From Solea solea (taxonomy: Eukaryota > Chordata > Actinopteri > Pleuronectiformes > Soleidae), in the NCBI RefSeq assembly GCF_958295425.1, contig NC_081142.1:26218482-26282481 (forward strand): a stretch of 64,000 nucleotides of DNA, read 5' to 3'. Made by a program: the position numbers and the translations under genes. Each line of letters begins with the position of its first letter. Within the stretch, counting starts at the first letter, position 1. Shown here one piece after another: positions 49,844-62,200 of this stretch. The notes under the pieces were generated by a model, which was not told the DNA's origin, ran no database searches, and saw only the letters and a list, made by a program, of their open reading frames with translations.

Positions 49844-50899
49844 TTACAAAGGGAAGCAGCAGGTGGTGAAGCAGTTTGGAGGTGGGGTCGTGGAGGTAGC
49901 AGCTGTGTCTGTGAGCCACGGGTGCCGCTTCATTTGCTCCAGAGTCGCTCGATTCTCGGGCTCCAGATTCAAACACATCTCCAGGAATTCCTGGCAGTGT
50001 CTCGACAGACAATAGCTGACTCTGATTTCCTGGTGAATGAAAGCTTCTGTGCTGAAGTTTGAGAATCCGTGCAGCGTTTCATAGAGCAGCGCCGCCAACT
50101 GCCACACGGTGGTGGGTCCAGCCTTGTATGTCCCGTCTCTGAAGAACTCAGGAGGAGCATATGCAGGAGTTCCTGAGAAGCCGCTGTAAGAGGATTTTAA
50201 ATCTCTGAAAATGCGAGCACATCCAAAATCGATGACTCTCACTCGGGGGCCATGGCTGCGATTTTCGATGAGGATGTTTTCGGCTTTGATGTCGCGGTGG
50301 AAGACTCGCGCTGCATGCATCTGGATGGCTGCCTCCACCAGCTGCTTCAAGATGATCTTCGCCATGTCCTCACCCAGTGGACCATTGCTCTTGAGATACT
50401 GTAACAGGTCCACTGCGGTGACTGGTCTCTCCATGACCAGAACAACCTCATGTTCCAGATCATACCAGTTCAATATGGACACAGCTGCAGACTGACCCAC
50501 CAACTCTGGTGCACCACCCGCTTTCACCATCATCAGCACCTCGAGGGGGATCCTGTATCTCCTTTCATTTAATATCACTGGGTGCATCTTCACGCATGAT
50601 TGTGGGATGCGTTTGATCGCCACTGGAAGTTTATCAGCAAGTCTTCTCCCAGCAAAGACAGAACCAAAACCTCCTTGTCCAAGCATGTAAAATGACTTGT
50701 ATTTGGTCACAAAGTCCACGTAGCTGGTTCTGAAAAAGATGGAGGTTGTCCCTTCATCCTGCGTGGAAGTCCTGTTCGTCCTGGGTTCCTCAGTTCCTTC
50801 AACCTCCTTCGACCTTTCAGTCTTTGTGAGATTTGGCTCGTTTCTACATGTCGGCCATTTTTTCATTGTCTCCTGGATTGTGGAGGTCATTATCTCCAT
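49844..50899 (-). CDS. Single-exon PIM-like serine/threonine kinase
   Basis: An uninterrupted 351-codon frame. Kinase landmarks are all present: glycine loop GQGGFGS (74-80), VAIKR with Lys96, catalytic FHRDIKAEN (200-207), VIDFGCA (222-228), and GTPAYAPPEFF (243-253) in place of APE. The ERPVTAVDLL hinge and the TTVWQLAALLYETLHG helix are PIM-family wording. PIM kinases are constitutively active and promote survival and growth. Teleosts carry large lineage-specific sets of PIM-like kinases. The first ~55 residues are Thr/Glu/Lys-rich and match nothing I know. Vertebrate pim1-3 genes have several exons, so a single exon suggests a retrocopy or retro-derived subfamily. An AG at about 50913 (complement) could be an acceptor for an upstream exon, so an additional 5' exon is not excluded. 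Confidence 0.9.
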   Translation of the reverse strand: MEIMTSTIQETMKKWPTCRNEPNLTKTERSKEVEGTEEPRTNRTSTQDEGTTSIFFRTSYVDFVTKYKSFYMLGQGGFGSVFAGRRLADKLPVAIKRIPQSCVKMHPVILNERRYRIPLEVLMMVKAGGAPELVGQSAAVSILNWYDLEHEVVLVMERPVTAVDLLQYLKSNGPLGEDMAKIILKQLVEAAIQMHAARVFHRDIKAENILIENRSHGPRVRVIDFGCARIFRDLKSSYSGFSGTPAYAPPEFFRDGTYKAGPTTVWQLAALLYETLHGFSNFSTEAFIHQEIRVSYCLSRHCQEFLEMCLNLEPENRATLEQMKRHPWLTDTAATSTTPPPNCFTTCCFPL

Positions 50900-51620
50900 G
50901 GTGTCATTGTGTCTGAACCAGTGAAACTGTTGGTGTCCAGACTGAAGAACTTGTGTCTTCTGTCCAAATGACTGGCTCTGAAATATGTATAGTCCCTGGC
51001 CTTTGATCCTTTAATGTCCTTTATTGCCCAAACGGCACAGATGACTTTGACTTTGATGCCAGGTGACACGGCTTTGATGACAGGGGTTTTGTTCGACACA
51101 CAGAAAAATGAGAAGGTATTAGAAAAGGACGAGTGCTGCACTGAAGAACATTGACCTGTGGAGGGCAGCATTACCTTTCTTACCTTTCTCGCCCATGACC
51201 ACGTTTACATGAGCAGTGATTAGTTTTCCACAGACGTGTTGGTCAAGTTCAGAGTCAGTGCCGGCATGTAAGCCTTCAAGCTATGTTTAAGTTTATGAAG
51301 CAATGATTTATACATGACGACCTGCCAGGGATTAGAAGAAGAAGAATTAAGATGGTTTAATCCAGACAAAGTGACCTATAAATAATTATATTGTCTAATA
51401 AATTTAGAATAAATATTCTATATGTTCTAGACGTTTAATGTGCCAAAGCACTTGTTAGCATTCAAGCGAGCAGACTTTAATCGCTAACGGTATTAGCATA
51501 CATGACTAGAGTTTAATGAAGTGAAAATGATCGTATTGGCTAACAGACAGTTAAGTTAAGTGCAAGCTAGAAGCTAATTTAACGCAGAGAAGTGCACAGC
51601 ATATTAGCTTTACCAACCAT

Positions 51621-51660
<40 letters not shown>

Positions 51661-53676
51661 GCATTTTACATTTGCATCTTAGCTAACAGCAGTAATTGAC
51701 ACTAACCACAACATGAAGTCAGATTTTAGCATTGTCATGACGGTTTAAAGAGCACTTTTTATAGCATTTAAGATAGTGGACTTTAACCCGCTAATGTTAT
51801 TAGCATACACTGTTAGAGTGTTATAAAACAAATATTAATAATATGACATTATCATCTCGGCTAACAGTTAACTGTGAGCTTGAAGCCAATTCAACATTAG
51901 CATGACAAACCATCTTAGCTAGCAGTAATTGACACAAACAGAACAAAAAGCCACAATTTCAGCAGGAGGATTTTTATCGCTCATGTTATGAGCAGAGATC
52001 ATGGTCTTGATGTTCCGTCCACATGACTGTGTTTGAATGAAGAACATGAAGGACATGAAGGACAACGGGACTAAAGGACCAAAGGATCTAAGAATATTAA
52101 TGTGCATGTACGTGTTAATTGTGTTAAACTGCAAATGCTATAAGTGTTTTTATTTAGAGTGAATATGAAGAAATGAAGTGTCAACTGTAGTGCGTAATTT
52201 TTTCTGTAAAAACTGTTCAATAAACTTTGTTTGACTTTAGCTCCAAAATCAATGGCTCTTCCTCCTTTAGATCAACAAAAACATAATAAAAATATAACAC
52301 ATAAAAGAGTGGAATCTAAGGAATGTGAACTTCACCCTTTTGTTCCACACATTCTCTTTTAAAATAAGTCTTTTTATTGTTGTGTTGTTCCATGTTTGCT
52401 ACTCTGCCAGAACTGAAGTGAACAATGATTTTATTGTCACTGCCATAAACTACATTGTCTCTACTGCCACCATGTGGCCAACAGTGATGCCTGCAGTCAC
52501 AACGTCATCTCTGTCAAGTCTTTTCAAAGAAAATCTTCAGAATAAAAACAAAGTGACACGAGAGTTTTTACGAGGACGCGCCTGTTTTTATACAACATTA
52601 TAAAAGTGAGCGTTCTTAAGAAAAGACTTTGGAATAAAGTGATAAAACCTCAAAACCTCGTAAAACCTCAGCAAGGTGAGTGGACTCAGCTCTGCTGTGG
52701 ATTTATGCTGTCGTCAACGTGTGTGTGTGCGTTTCTGAGTGTGTGTGTGTGTGTGTGCGTGTGCGTGCATGTGCGTGTGTGTGTGTGTGTGCGTGTGTGA
52801 GGCTCTCCTCGACACATCTGGATGAATAATTCACCAAACTGCAGCACAGAATAGATGATTAACCTCAAATATACAGCACAGCACTATCATCCAGAGTGAG
52901 TGGGTGAATGAGTAAATGAGTGAATGAATGTCACTGTTTCTGTGAGGAGGAAAATAAAAGCGAGCCTCATCAAGTCACAATGATACTGTTTTATCCAAAT
53001 GAATGTAACAGTTTTTATGAAACATTTGATTAAATAGCGACGTCAGTTAGTCAGCTGCCAGGTTTGAGGAGTGATTAACAGATTAACAGATTAACAGACA
53101 AACAACCTCAAAAGTTAGAGTTGCCTCTGCACAGACCGGTGCCTGTGGAAGCATAATTACATTCACTTGCATTCATGATAAAAAACAAACAAGGAAAAAA
53201 TGACGTAATTTGTTCAGAAAAACATATTTGAAAAAACAAAAATCATGAAGAAAGGACTTCATAAGTCACAAAAACTGAGCTAGAAAAGGCAATCTGGAAA
53301 AAATAGTGAATTCATTTTGAAAAACAGCCGTTTGTAAATCATAATTTCATCTTTTTAATCCTATAAACTTGACTTTTAGTCATAATTATAGCTTTTTATC
53401 TCATTATCTTGCCTTTTCGTGTCTTAATTGTGTCCATTATCTCACAATATCAACCTTTTTATATATATATCAACCTTGTATAATTTATGATTTCCTGAAT
53501 CCAATAAATGGCAATTTATTTCAAAATCTTGATTTTTATGCTATGCAGTAAGTTTAACTTCCTCTCTCACAACTTTGAGTTTTTAATCGTTATTATGAAT
53601 TTATACATTTTACAACCGTATATCTATCTAAAGAATTCCACTCTTTATCTCACATTAGATATATATACATATACAG

Positions 53677-53714
<38 letters not shown>

Positions 53715-54462
53715 TATCTCTCTTTCTCTCTATATATATATAGATATATATAAATATATATGTGTATGTATAGATTTATCTACATCATCACTACCTTTTG
53801 ACTTGTTATCTCACACTTAAATACTTCAAAATAATGACTTTTTATCTCACGTTTATTTCATGTTATCTCATAAATTTGACGTCCTATCCCATAATTTTCA
53901 CTTTCCATGAGAATCTGGATGTTTTAGTTGTGCCGGTGTTTGCCTTCCACGCAGTTCAGAGCAAATATAATGAGCTTATATTAATGAGAGCGCGACGGTT
54001 TTTGCCAAATCAGGATTTTGCTCTTGAAAGAATGTCGAGTTCCTGGACGTGTGTGACGCAGCCTGCAGATCTGCTCTGATGTGGTCAGATTAATGGTCAG
54101 ATTAATGGTCAGGTTAATGATCAGATTAATGGTCAGATCTGGTACAAACTGTGTCTGTGTTGATGTGAAAGGTGCAGCAGGTCACGGTGAACAGAAACAG
54201 AGTATGCTGTGGTGTGTGAGGCTGAACAAACACTTTACAGTCTCCATGGTGTGAGAGTGAGGCGGCGCTGGCCTCACGCACACACTTTTATTCTTCCTTT
54301 TGTTTTTTTCCTCGGTTTAAAGAGAGAGGACAGGATGTCTCAGGTGTGTCCTTCTGCTTAACCATTAAACCCAGACATGATCCAGTGACGTTCCTCAGCT
54401 CACCGCCTCCAACAAGACTTTTTTACATTTTGATCATTTTGCTTCTTTTTTTCGCTGCAAAA
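50900..54462. other. Intergenic stretch between the PIM-like kinase and cltrn
   Basis: No gene seen. It contains a diverged direct duplication: roughly 51430-51600 and 51720-51950 both carry 'gctaa.g.tattagcataca', 'ggctaacag' and 'agct.gaagc.aatt' in order. It also has CA at 51625-51657, TG/GTGC tracts at 52717-52800, TA tracts at 53660-53765, and a 12-bp repeat at 54083-54138. Confidence 0.6.
54083..54138. repeat. 12-bp tandem repeat GGTCAGATTAAT, five copies
   Basis: Five near-identical dodecamers about 330 bases upstream of the cltrn start codon. Could lie in the promoter region. Confidence 0.9.
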
Positions 54463-56819
54463 ATGTTAGAAAAGATCTTTTTGCTGCTTTGTTTTTCCTC
54501 CGCGTTGGCAAACCAACTGTGTAAACCAGGTAAGAATTGTCTTTTATATTACAAACAGTGTCACTATAAAAGAATGCACATTGTAATCTCTCAATCTGGC
54601 ACAAACACAGACACGTGACTCGCATGTTGTTTGCTTTTCATTCGACGACTTAAAATGCACTGAAGTGATGTTTTTGTTGGATTTAAGTCTTTGGCAGCAG
54701 ATTATTGAAGGCAGACGGGAAATTAAAACATAATTGTGTCCTTACAGACGCTTCAGACGGATATAAAGTTCGAATCAGCCTCAAAACTGCTCTGGGAGAC
54801 GACGCTGTACGTACATTTGTCAACTTCATTCTCATAAATGCACATTTTTGATGGCTTTACTTGAACCTGTTGCCCGTGTGTGTGTGAGTGTGTGTGTTTG
54901 TGTGTGTTTGTGTGAGCAGGTTAATGTGGTGATAAATTAACCCGTGCTCCGTCCACTCCTGCAGTACGTCTGGAATGAAAACGAAATGTTCTTTTTCCGA
55001 TCGACTCTGGCGTTCGCCATGAGGACTCACGTCAGCGGCCAGAGATTTGAGTGCGTAAACGTCTATTTTTATTACTATTATTAGTATTATTATTATTATT
55101 ATTATTAGAATAATAATAACAAATCAATCATTTCAACATTATCACACAGCGTGTGAATCATGTGAAGCTGTGAACACAGAGGAATCAGTGGCTCGTCTTT
55201 GTGTGTTTGTCACCAGAGTGTCGAACATCGTCGTGTGTAACGAGACGCCCAGAGTTTCCTTCTGGTTTGTGGTGACGCAGCCGCAGAATCTGTCGCAACT
55301 CATCGATAAAGAACACGTGGAGGAGGCCATCAGGTGATCACATGACACAAGAATAATAATAATGATAATAATGATAATAAAAAACTCTATTACATAAAAT
55401 AATACATGTTTTTCAAGTTCATTGAAGAATTAAAAAGTGATATGACACTGTGTTAACTTAAGTTTAAATCAACCTGTGTGTATTTAAATACACATATTTA
55501 TATATATATATTCTTTTCTTACTGGATATTAAACTCTGTTTTTCCATTTAAATGCGTCATTTGTCACATGCGTTTATCTAATATTCTGCTTTTTGGTGAC
55601 GTCTATAGATTTGTCACCGTTATGTCACTGAAAATGTGTCATTCTGCTAACGTTAGCCAAACATTAGCTGCCACTATTTCGTCATATAAAAAGAGTTTAG
55701 CAGCGAAACAGCGTGATTTAATTTAAGGATGTTTTTGTTTTTAGGAATTTTTTTCATAAAGACAAAATTTGTTATAATGCTACAGTGCTGCGATGATGCT
55801 AACAGCTGTAGCATTTTAATGTGAATGTGTTCCTTGTGCTAATGTTAGCTTCATTTAGCCACCATAGCTCCCACTAGAACAAATAAAGCCAAATATTTTG
55901 GCAGCAAAACATATTAATGTAGGCAAGGCTGCGTATTTTAGACAATAATTTAAATTTTATGAACAAAAGATATGCTCATATGCTACGTAACTGTGGTGTT
56001 TGGATGACAAGTTGATGCTAACAGCTGTAGCTCTAGGCTTTTTTGTACTGTTAGCTACATTTAGCCACCATAGCTCACACTAGAACAAATAAAGTTACAT
56101 TTTTAGCAGCAAACATGGTCATGTGGGCAGGGATGAATTTTTTTTTAGCTATTAATTAAAATGTTTTGGATGACGTATTAATGCTAACAGTTGTTGTTTT
56201 GTTTCTGTGAGCTAATTTTAGCCACCAAAATAAATAAAGCAATGTTTTAGCATTAACACATATTAATGTAGGCAAGGATGTCATTTTAAGACATTAATTT
56301 AAACGTCTTCTTATGAAAAGTATTCATGGAGAAAAACTGAGCAGAAATGTTAAATAAAACATAAGAAAATGTGTTTTTTCTTCGTGTCTTTGCTCATTAG
56401 AAAGTCCAGGAGTCGGATCAACAGCGCTTTCCTACTCACGGATAACACGCTGGAGTTTATCGGGATCCAGCCCACGCTGGCCGCTCCAGTCGAGCCGGTC
56501 ACGCCTCCGTGGCTCATCGTGTTCGGGGTGGTGATGGGCGCCATCGCCGCCGGGATCATCGTCTACATGGTGTCCACTGTGGTCAGAAAGAAACGGTACA
56601 GAAAACCTGATGTTTCTTTTTCGATCTATGTTGTAACCGAACCTTGTGCTTCTGGCTTTTTATTTAAATTATAATTGTTAATATTTTTATTCCAGTAAGA
56701 AGAACGAGAAAACAAACGGCGACGACACAGACGACGAGACGCGAGTGAAGACGATAGAAAGCGGCAGAGCAGCTGACGGCGTTTATAACCTGTCCTTCGC
56801 TGATGACGAGAGATTGTAA
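54463..56819 (+). CDS. cltrn: Collectrin (TMEM27), complete
   Basis: Exons 54463-54529, 54748-54806, 54965-55050, 55217-55333, 56401-56595, 56696-56819 (TAA) join in frame to 215 residues. A signal peptide occupies about residues 1-16 ([16 protein letters not shown]). The ectodomain keeps the family block [12 protein letters not shown] and [13 protein letters not shown], with possible N-glycosylation at N79 (NET) and N95 (NLS). One membrane segment lies at about 147-172, followed by basic RKKR and an acidic tail ending in DDERL. Collectrin is a type I membrane protein related to the collectrin-like domain of ACE2 and lacks its peptidase domain. It takes SLC6-type amino-acid transporters to the brush border and has been tied to insulin granule release. 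The start is the only ATG giving a signal peptide. Confidence 0.96.
55780..56340. repeat. Three-unit tandem repeat (~170-220 bp) in cltrn intron 4
   Basis: Each unit begins with 'gatgctaacagctgtagc' or a variant (about 55795, 56013 and 56180). It then passes through 'gctaatgttagcttcattta', 'gccaccatagctc', 'caaataaag', 'agcaaaacatattaatgtag' and 'gcaagg'. Units have diverged by perhaps 15-25%. A fainter fourth copy may precede them from 55640. Confidence 0.8.
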
Positions 56820-56852
56820 ACTTTTATCTAAAAAACCCACTCCCATATGAAC

Positions 56853-56858
56853 AATAAA
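56853..56858 (+). terminator. cltrn: Polyadenylation signal of cltrn
   Basis: AATAAA 34 bases after the TAA stop, giving a very short 3' UTR. Confidence 0.75.
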
Positions 56859-58087
56859 ACTTAGAATGGAAACATTAGGGTTATTTTATTCAAGGTTTTT
56901 AAGTGTGATTGTATGACATAGCTGTGAGCGCCCCCTGCTGCTGAGAACCAGCCCATCAGGACACAATGAAAAACAGCCACTTTAGCCACTGAGCTAAAGA
57001 TTCACCAAATAAAACTAAATCTACGTTGGTTTCTCCGCGACCTTGAGTTTCTTAAATAATTACAAATAGTCACTATGACTCAGCAGCCACTTCATTAGGT
57101 GCTGATTCTTCTTCTTCTTTAACGACATCTCGTGTCCATGATGTTTCATTACTGCCATCTCCTGGAATTAAAAGACTCCTACACTCCACTTTCTTTCTTC
57201 TTCTTCTATGAATGCCTCATTCACACAGCTTTGAATGATCCTCGATAACGTGAGAGTAACTGAGAGTGCATTTAGTCATGTGACGCACTGAAGACGAGCT
57301 GAAATTCAAACTGAGCACCGGAACAAGGAAGAAAAGGTGATTTATTTATCAGAGGTCAAGGGTCAGGGGTCAGAGGTCAGAGGGAAATGACCAGACTGGT
57401 TCACGATATTAAAAAACATAACTAATGAACTAAAATAACATCAACAACAAAGATCATTTCTGAACAAACAAACATGAGGTTTCCTGTGTTGAGCAGTCAG
57501 CACTCAACTGTAATACACATATGTACCGTTAGGTGGCAGCATTGCACTGTGTTTACAGCGTGTGTATGCGTCTCACTTTAAAGGGTTTTTAGGGGTTAAG
57601 ACCTGGTTTAATGGTTATTGTGAGACATTTATAAGTGAGGCAACAAATACAAGAACTTGTCAGTTGTCTGTGTTTAAGAGTTAAGAATGGCTTTTCATAT
57701 TTCAAACACAGGTCTGTGGAGTTTTCACATTTGAAGTGACGCCGATTTTTACAGGACGAAATATTAAAACTAACTAAATAACATTTAAATACAATATTTT
57801 TCCTTTCTTTTGGAGCTCTGGAGGTTTAGGTTAAGGTTCGTCATTAACTAGTTAATGGTAAAAGTTAAGGTTAAGATAGACTTTCAATTCAAATTTGGGT
57901 GAAAATAATTAAGCTGTTAGTGTTTTTGTTTTTTTTGACCCGACAGCAAATGTTTTTCATGTACATGAATTAAATATTACATATTAAATATTAAACGTCC
58001 TTTTATGAATACATTCTTAAAGTTTAAAAATAACAAATAATAATAAAAATTCTCCAATTATATGTAATTGAATGGAGGAAACATTGA

Positions 58088-58170
58088 AGCGGGAAGCCCA
58101 TGGACAAGTGGAAGGGAATTGGGCTTGTAACAGAGGGGTTGCTGGTTCAACTCCCTAGAGAGGGAGAAGC
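58088..58170 (+). mobile_element. tRNA-derived short element, head only
   Basis: 'gggaagcccatggacaagtgg' region followed by GTTGCTGGTTCAACTCCC, a good B box. Too degraded for a tRNA gene. Confidence 0.5.
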
Positions 58171-59112
58171 TGAAAGAACACAAGAGAAAATCGTCCGCCC
58201 TGATTTATAAAATTAGCCAAAGAATAACGACCTCTAATCTCTAATCTATGCAACAGTGGCCCCCTGTGTTTAAACCATGTACTGCAACTCAAAAACAAGG
58301 ATTCCACTCAAACCCGGTGTTACACTGTGTTCATGTACTTCCTGTCTGCAGGGGTCCCAAACCTTGGTTGACATCAAATTCAAGGACTTTTCAAGAACTT
58401 TCCAGGACCCGTTGTCTCAAATTCAAGGACTGAATGTGCAGACACAGCATAAAGGTAGATTCCTTGTCCAGGATTTGGACACTTGGACATTTTGGATGCG
58501 CACCAGCTGCTGTTTTTCTTCTGTATTTGAATTCTTTTTCATTGCAGACCCTTGGCTTGTCCTCTGGTCAAGACATTTTGAGAGGAGGTTCTGAGGCTTT
58601 TTTTATTCTTTAAAAAAAGCTGCTGTATAAATAAAGTTATAAGTCAGTAAAGGTCATTTATACGACTTAATTTAGTCCATTTATAACGTGTGTCCCCTTT
58701 AAAAGTCGTCTGCTGCTGAAGTCGCTCTGAAAGCACGAGGCCTCTTTGTGCCGCTGTTGAATTATCAATAATAAACATCACAATCCCAGTCCATTTTTAA
58801 TGAGCCCTATTTTTCTAACAATGCAGCTTTCAGGGCTCAGAATCAATATTTCACAGGGAGGGGAAAAAAAAGTAAATTTTTCATCACTTTCGTGTCGAAA
58901 GTCCAAATAAATCATTTATATCAGTTACACGAGGGTGAAAAGTCACAGATTCCATATGAAATGTTATATATACTGTATATATATATATATGTATATATAT
59001 GTGTATACGCATATATGTATATATATACATATATATATATATACAAATATATATATATATATGCGCGCTGACCGTGCTGAGAGCGCCCCCTGCAGTGCGG
59101 GACAAGAGGACA

Positions 59113-59213
59113 AAGTGATTTCAGCTGCAGGTCGACTGCTGCCTCGTGTGGTGAATCTTGGTACTTTTTCATGACACAGTCTTTGGTGTGGGAGAGTGAG
59201 CGGTTTACAAAGC
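59113..59213. mobile_element. Half copy of the palindromic MITE-like family
   Basis: Contains GACTGCTGCCTCGTGTGGTG and ends TTTGGTGTGGGAGAGTGAGC with 'ggtttacaa'. Only one arm is kept. It ends about 55 bases from the cadherin stop codon, so it is probably in that 3' UTR. Confidence 0.6.
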
Positions 59214-59267
59214 CACAGTCAGAGTGGAACTATCCCTTTAAGGAGTCACATTTCTCTTCTGTTCGGT

Positions 59268-62200
59268 CTAAAAATCCCATCTCTGCACTTCTTTGTCTTT
59301 GTCCTTCATATGTGTATGAGTCCCGCTGGGCGTGGCCTGTTTAGCCCCGCCTCCCTGGCCCGCCTTCCCCCTCTCCCGCTCTCGTACGACCTCCATCAGC
59401 CTCTGAAACTTCTGGTTCAGCTCATCCATGTCTCCCCCCCCTCCCCCCTCTCCCTCCTCTCGCCCCTCGTCCTTCTCTCGCTCGCTCTCCAGCGAGCTCA
59501 GAGACTCCGCCCTCGAGTCACGCCCCTCAAACTCGTACGTCTGCAGCGAGTCGTACGGCGGCTGGGACAGGTCAAAGGTCACCTGATCCAGGCGGATCTT
59601 TAGGAGGTCTTCCATGTGGAGAGGCCGTGGTGGGTTAGAGGTCGTCGCTGCCGCAGGCCCCGCCCCCAGCGGTGTCCAGCTCATGTCACTGTTGTCCATT
59701 TTCTGTAGTCTGCACATGCTCAGTAGCTGCGACGGCGCCGGGTACAACCCGCCGTTCACGCCTGAGCCTCTGCTGCCGCGATTGAGCGAGCCCACGACGC
59801 TGTACGTGTCTCTGCTCGGGTAAACGGGAGGAAAACTTCTCTCTGAAACAGACGGGAAGAAGGAGGAGGAGTCAGTGTCGACGTCGTCCAGCGTGCAGCT
59901 GGTGGCGCTGGTGCTGACGTGAGTCTGCGACGACTCGGGCCGCGGCTCGAGCCGGTTCGACAGCGACTCGCTCAGGTCAGCGTACGACGGAGCCACGGAG
60001 ACGTCGTCGTCGTTCGCTGGTTCAGTCTGAAGAAAAGTGTGGACACAAAGTTTCAGATTTCAATAGAACGGAAGAAAACAGGAAACGCTGAGTCAGCATT
60101 CTCAACCAATCAAGAGAAAGTGTGTGTGTCACAGGTATGTGTGTGTGTGTGTGTGTGTGTGTGTTTCTGACCTTGACCTCCTCCCGACCCTCTTTGACCT
60201 CAGCTGTATTTGCTGAGTCACTGTTTTCTTGTCTCTGGGTCAGTGTGTGTGTGTGTTCGGCTCCAGTCGAGCGCAGCATGGACTGGACGACGTGAGCCGC
60301 TCCACTGATCCCCCCGGTGGTCAGCTGAGTTAACTGCACACCAGCCTCCAGAGGTCCGGCCGCGAGGTCTGCGAGGACGGGCAGCGCGTGGACGCCATAG
60401 CAGAGGCGTCCGTAGAGAGGGGCGGAGCCTGGCCGCTGCTGAGGGTCCAGGCCGAGGCGAGGGTTACGGCTCCAGCTGTACGTCCTGACCCTGTGAGGAT
60501 TCTGCTGTGTGTACCATCTGTGACGCACGCACACACACACACACACACACATTTCATTTAAATGATATAAATTACAATAAATTATTTATGCAATTCATAA
60601 CATTTGAATAAAGTCAGTGTTTGTTCTTTTTCAGAGTGTTAAATGTGGAGTTTATAGATGTAAACACATATTAAACATGTTGAAGTCGACCAGCACTTAC
60701 AATTCAGTCATTTGTATTTATTGTCAAATTATACATATTTAATAGTATTTAATAGTCTTTATTTCCTTATCTTATTTTTACTTTTCTACACTGATTGTAT
60801 TATGCTGTAAATTTCTCCATGTGAGACGAATAAAGGATTATTTTATTTTATTTCAGGATTAAAATAATCATCTGGACCACTGGTCCTTATTTAATCCCTT
60901 CTTAAATTTCTAAATTCTTAATTGGAGAATTAAATAAATACATAAAAAATTCACTTCATATATTTAACTGTAACCCTGGATTTCCACTGGACGCGGAACG
61001 GCCGCGGAACGGCAGCGGCCCGGTAGCCGTTGCAAATCGCTTCCATTCTAATCAATGTGAGCATTCCCACCGGCCGCGCTGCGGCGCGGATCAGCAGCGG
61101 CCCAGAAGCGGCTCGCCGCGCCGCAGCGCTATCGATAGGAATCAGTTCTATTTTTTCCGTTGCCGCTGCTGAACCTCGTAAATTTCAACGAAGCAGATCG
61201 CACAAGACAGGAAGTCCGACACAGTATCAAAGTAAAACACTTCCGCCCCCCTTTCAAAATAAAACACAATACGCAGGTCACAACTTCACCTCAACGTTAC
61301 GTCATAACCGGTGCTCCCAGGTCAACAGTCATTTGATCCGAGGGTCTCGGAGACAATGGACGACGAGAGACTGATTATGGAAGTGGAGAAATATAAAATC
61401 CTTTATGACACCACAGATCCTTATTATAAGGACAATGTCAGAAAGGACAAAGCCTGGTTTTTAATTGCAGGAGTTTTGGGAGTGGATGGTGAGTATAAAG
61501 TCCTGCTAAGATGATATTGCGGGATCTCGCGTCCGTTCGAGATTATCGCGCGATCTTCCGTGAATACCGCTGGCTCCCAAGGCTCCGCGCTGCTGCCGTA
61601 ACGCGCCCGGGGGGGATTGACGTTTGGGAGAGGACGAAGCAGAACCGTGCTGCGGCCGTTCCGCGGCCGTTCCACGTCCAGTGGAAATCCAGGGTAACAT
61701 AAGCAGTTAATCACACATTAATCCTAATTTCACCGGAGCATAGGAAAACGAGTCTCTGCCTCATTAGGACCAGGTTTTGGGTCTTACATGTTTCTGTGGT
61801 TCGTGTGCTGAATCCTGTGCATGCTCTGCAGCGCCGTGATGTCAAAGGCGCTGGTGTCCGCCTCCCCTCCCCCCTCGTCGTCGTAGGATATGATGTTCTC
61901 CCGGACGTCGTCCTCCTCCGAGGCGCCGTGGGCGTCTCGCTTCTGGTGACGCAGCGACAGCGAGAGAGCGCACACCACTAGAGGGCGAAGACGAGACACG
62001 TGATCAGACTACAGGAGCTTCACCTGACCCCAGCGCTCACACACACACAGACGTACCCAGCAGGGTGGTGATGCAGGCCAGCATGGCCAGCAACGTGACC
62101 AGGCTGAATATGAGCGAGGGCGTGGAAGACGGCACGGGCAGACACACGGCGTGTCTCTCCCACTTCCTGTCCCTCTGCCGACCCCTGTCCTCCGTCTGCA

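Larger units (their letters stand above)
56860..59267. other. Intergenic stretch between cltrn and the cadherin gene
   Basis: No gene seen. Contains the dispersed repeat at 57108-57190, a tRNA-derived short element head at 58088-58170, and a dispersed repeat at 58350-58460 related to the frem1 intron array. Also TA tracts at 58965-59062 and a half MITE at 59113-59213. AATAAA on the minus strand at 58602-58607 could serve the cadherin gene. Confidence 0.55.

Noticed and set aside
50890..51171. 93-codon minus-strand frame overlapping the PIM-like kinase start
   Set aside because: It is in another phase from the kinase and shows no domain; at most it is 5' leader sequence.
61030..61374. 114-codon plus-strand frame in the Harbinger-like element
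   Set aside because: It covers the GC-rich terminal region and shows no similarity to a transposase; only the MADF half-exon downstream is recognisable.
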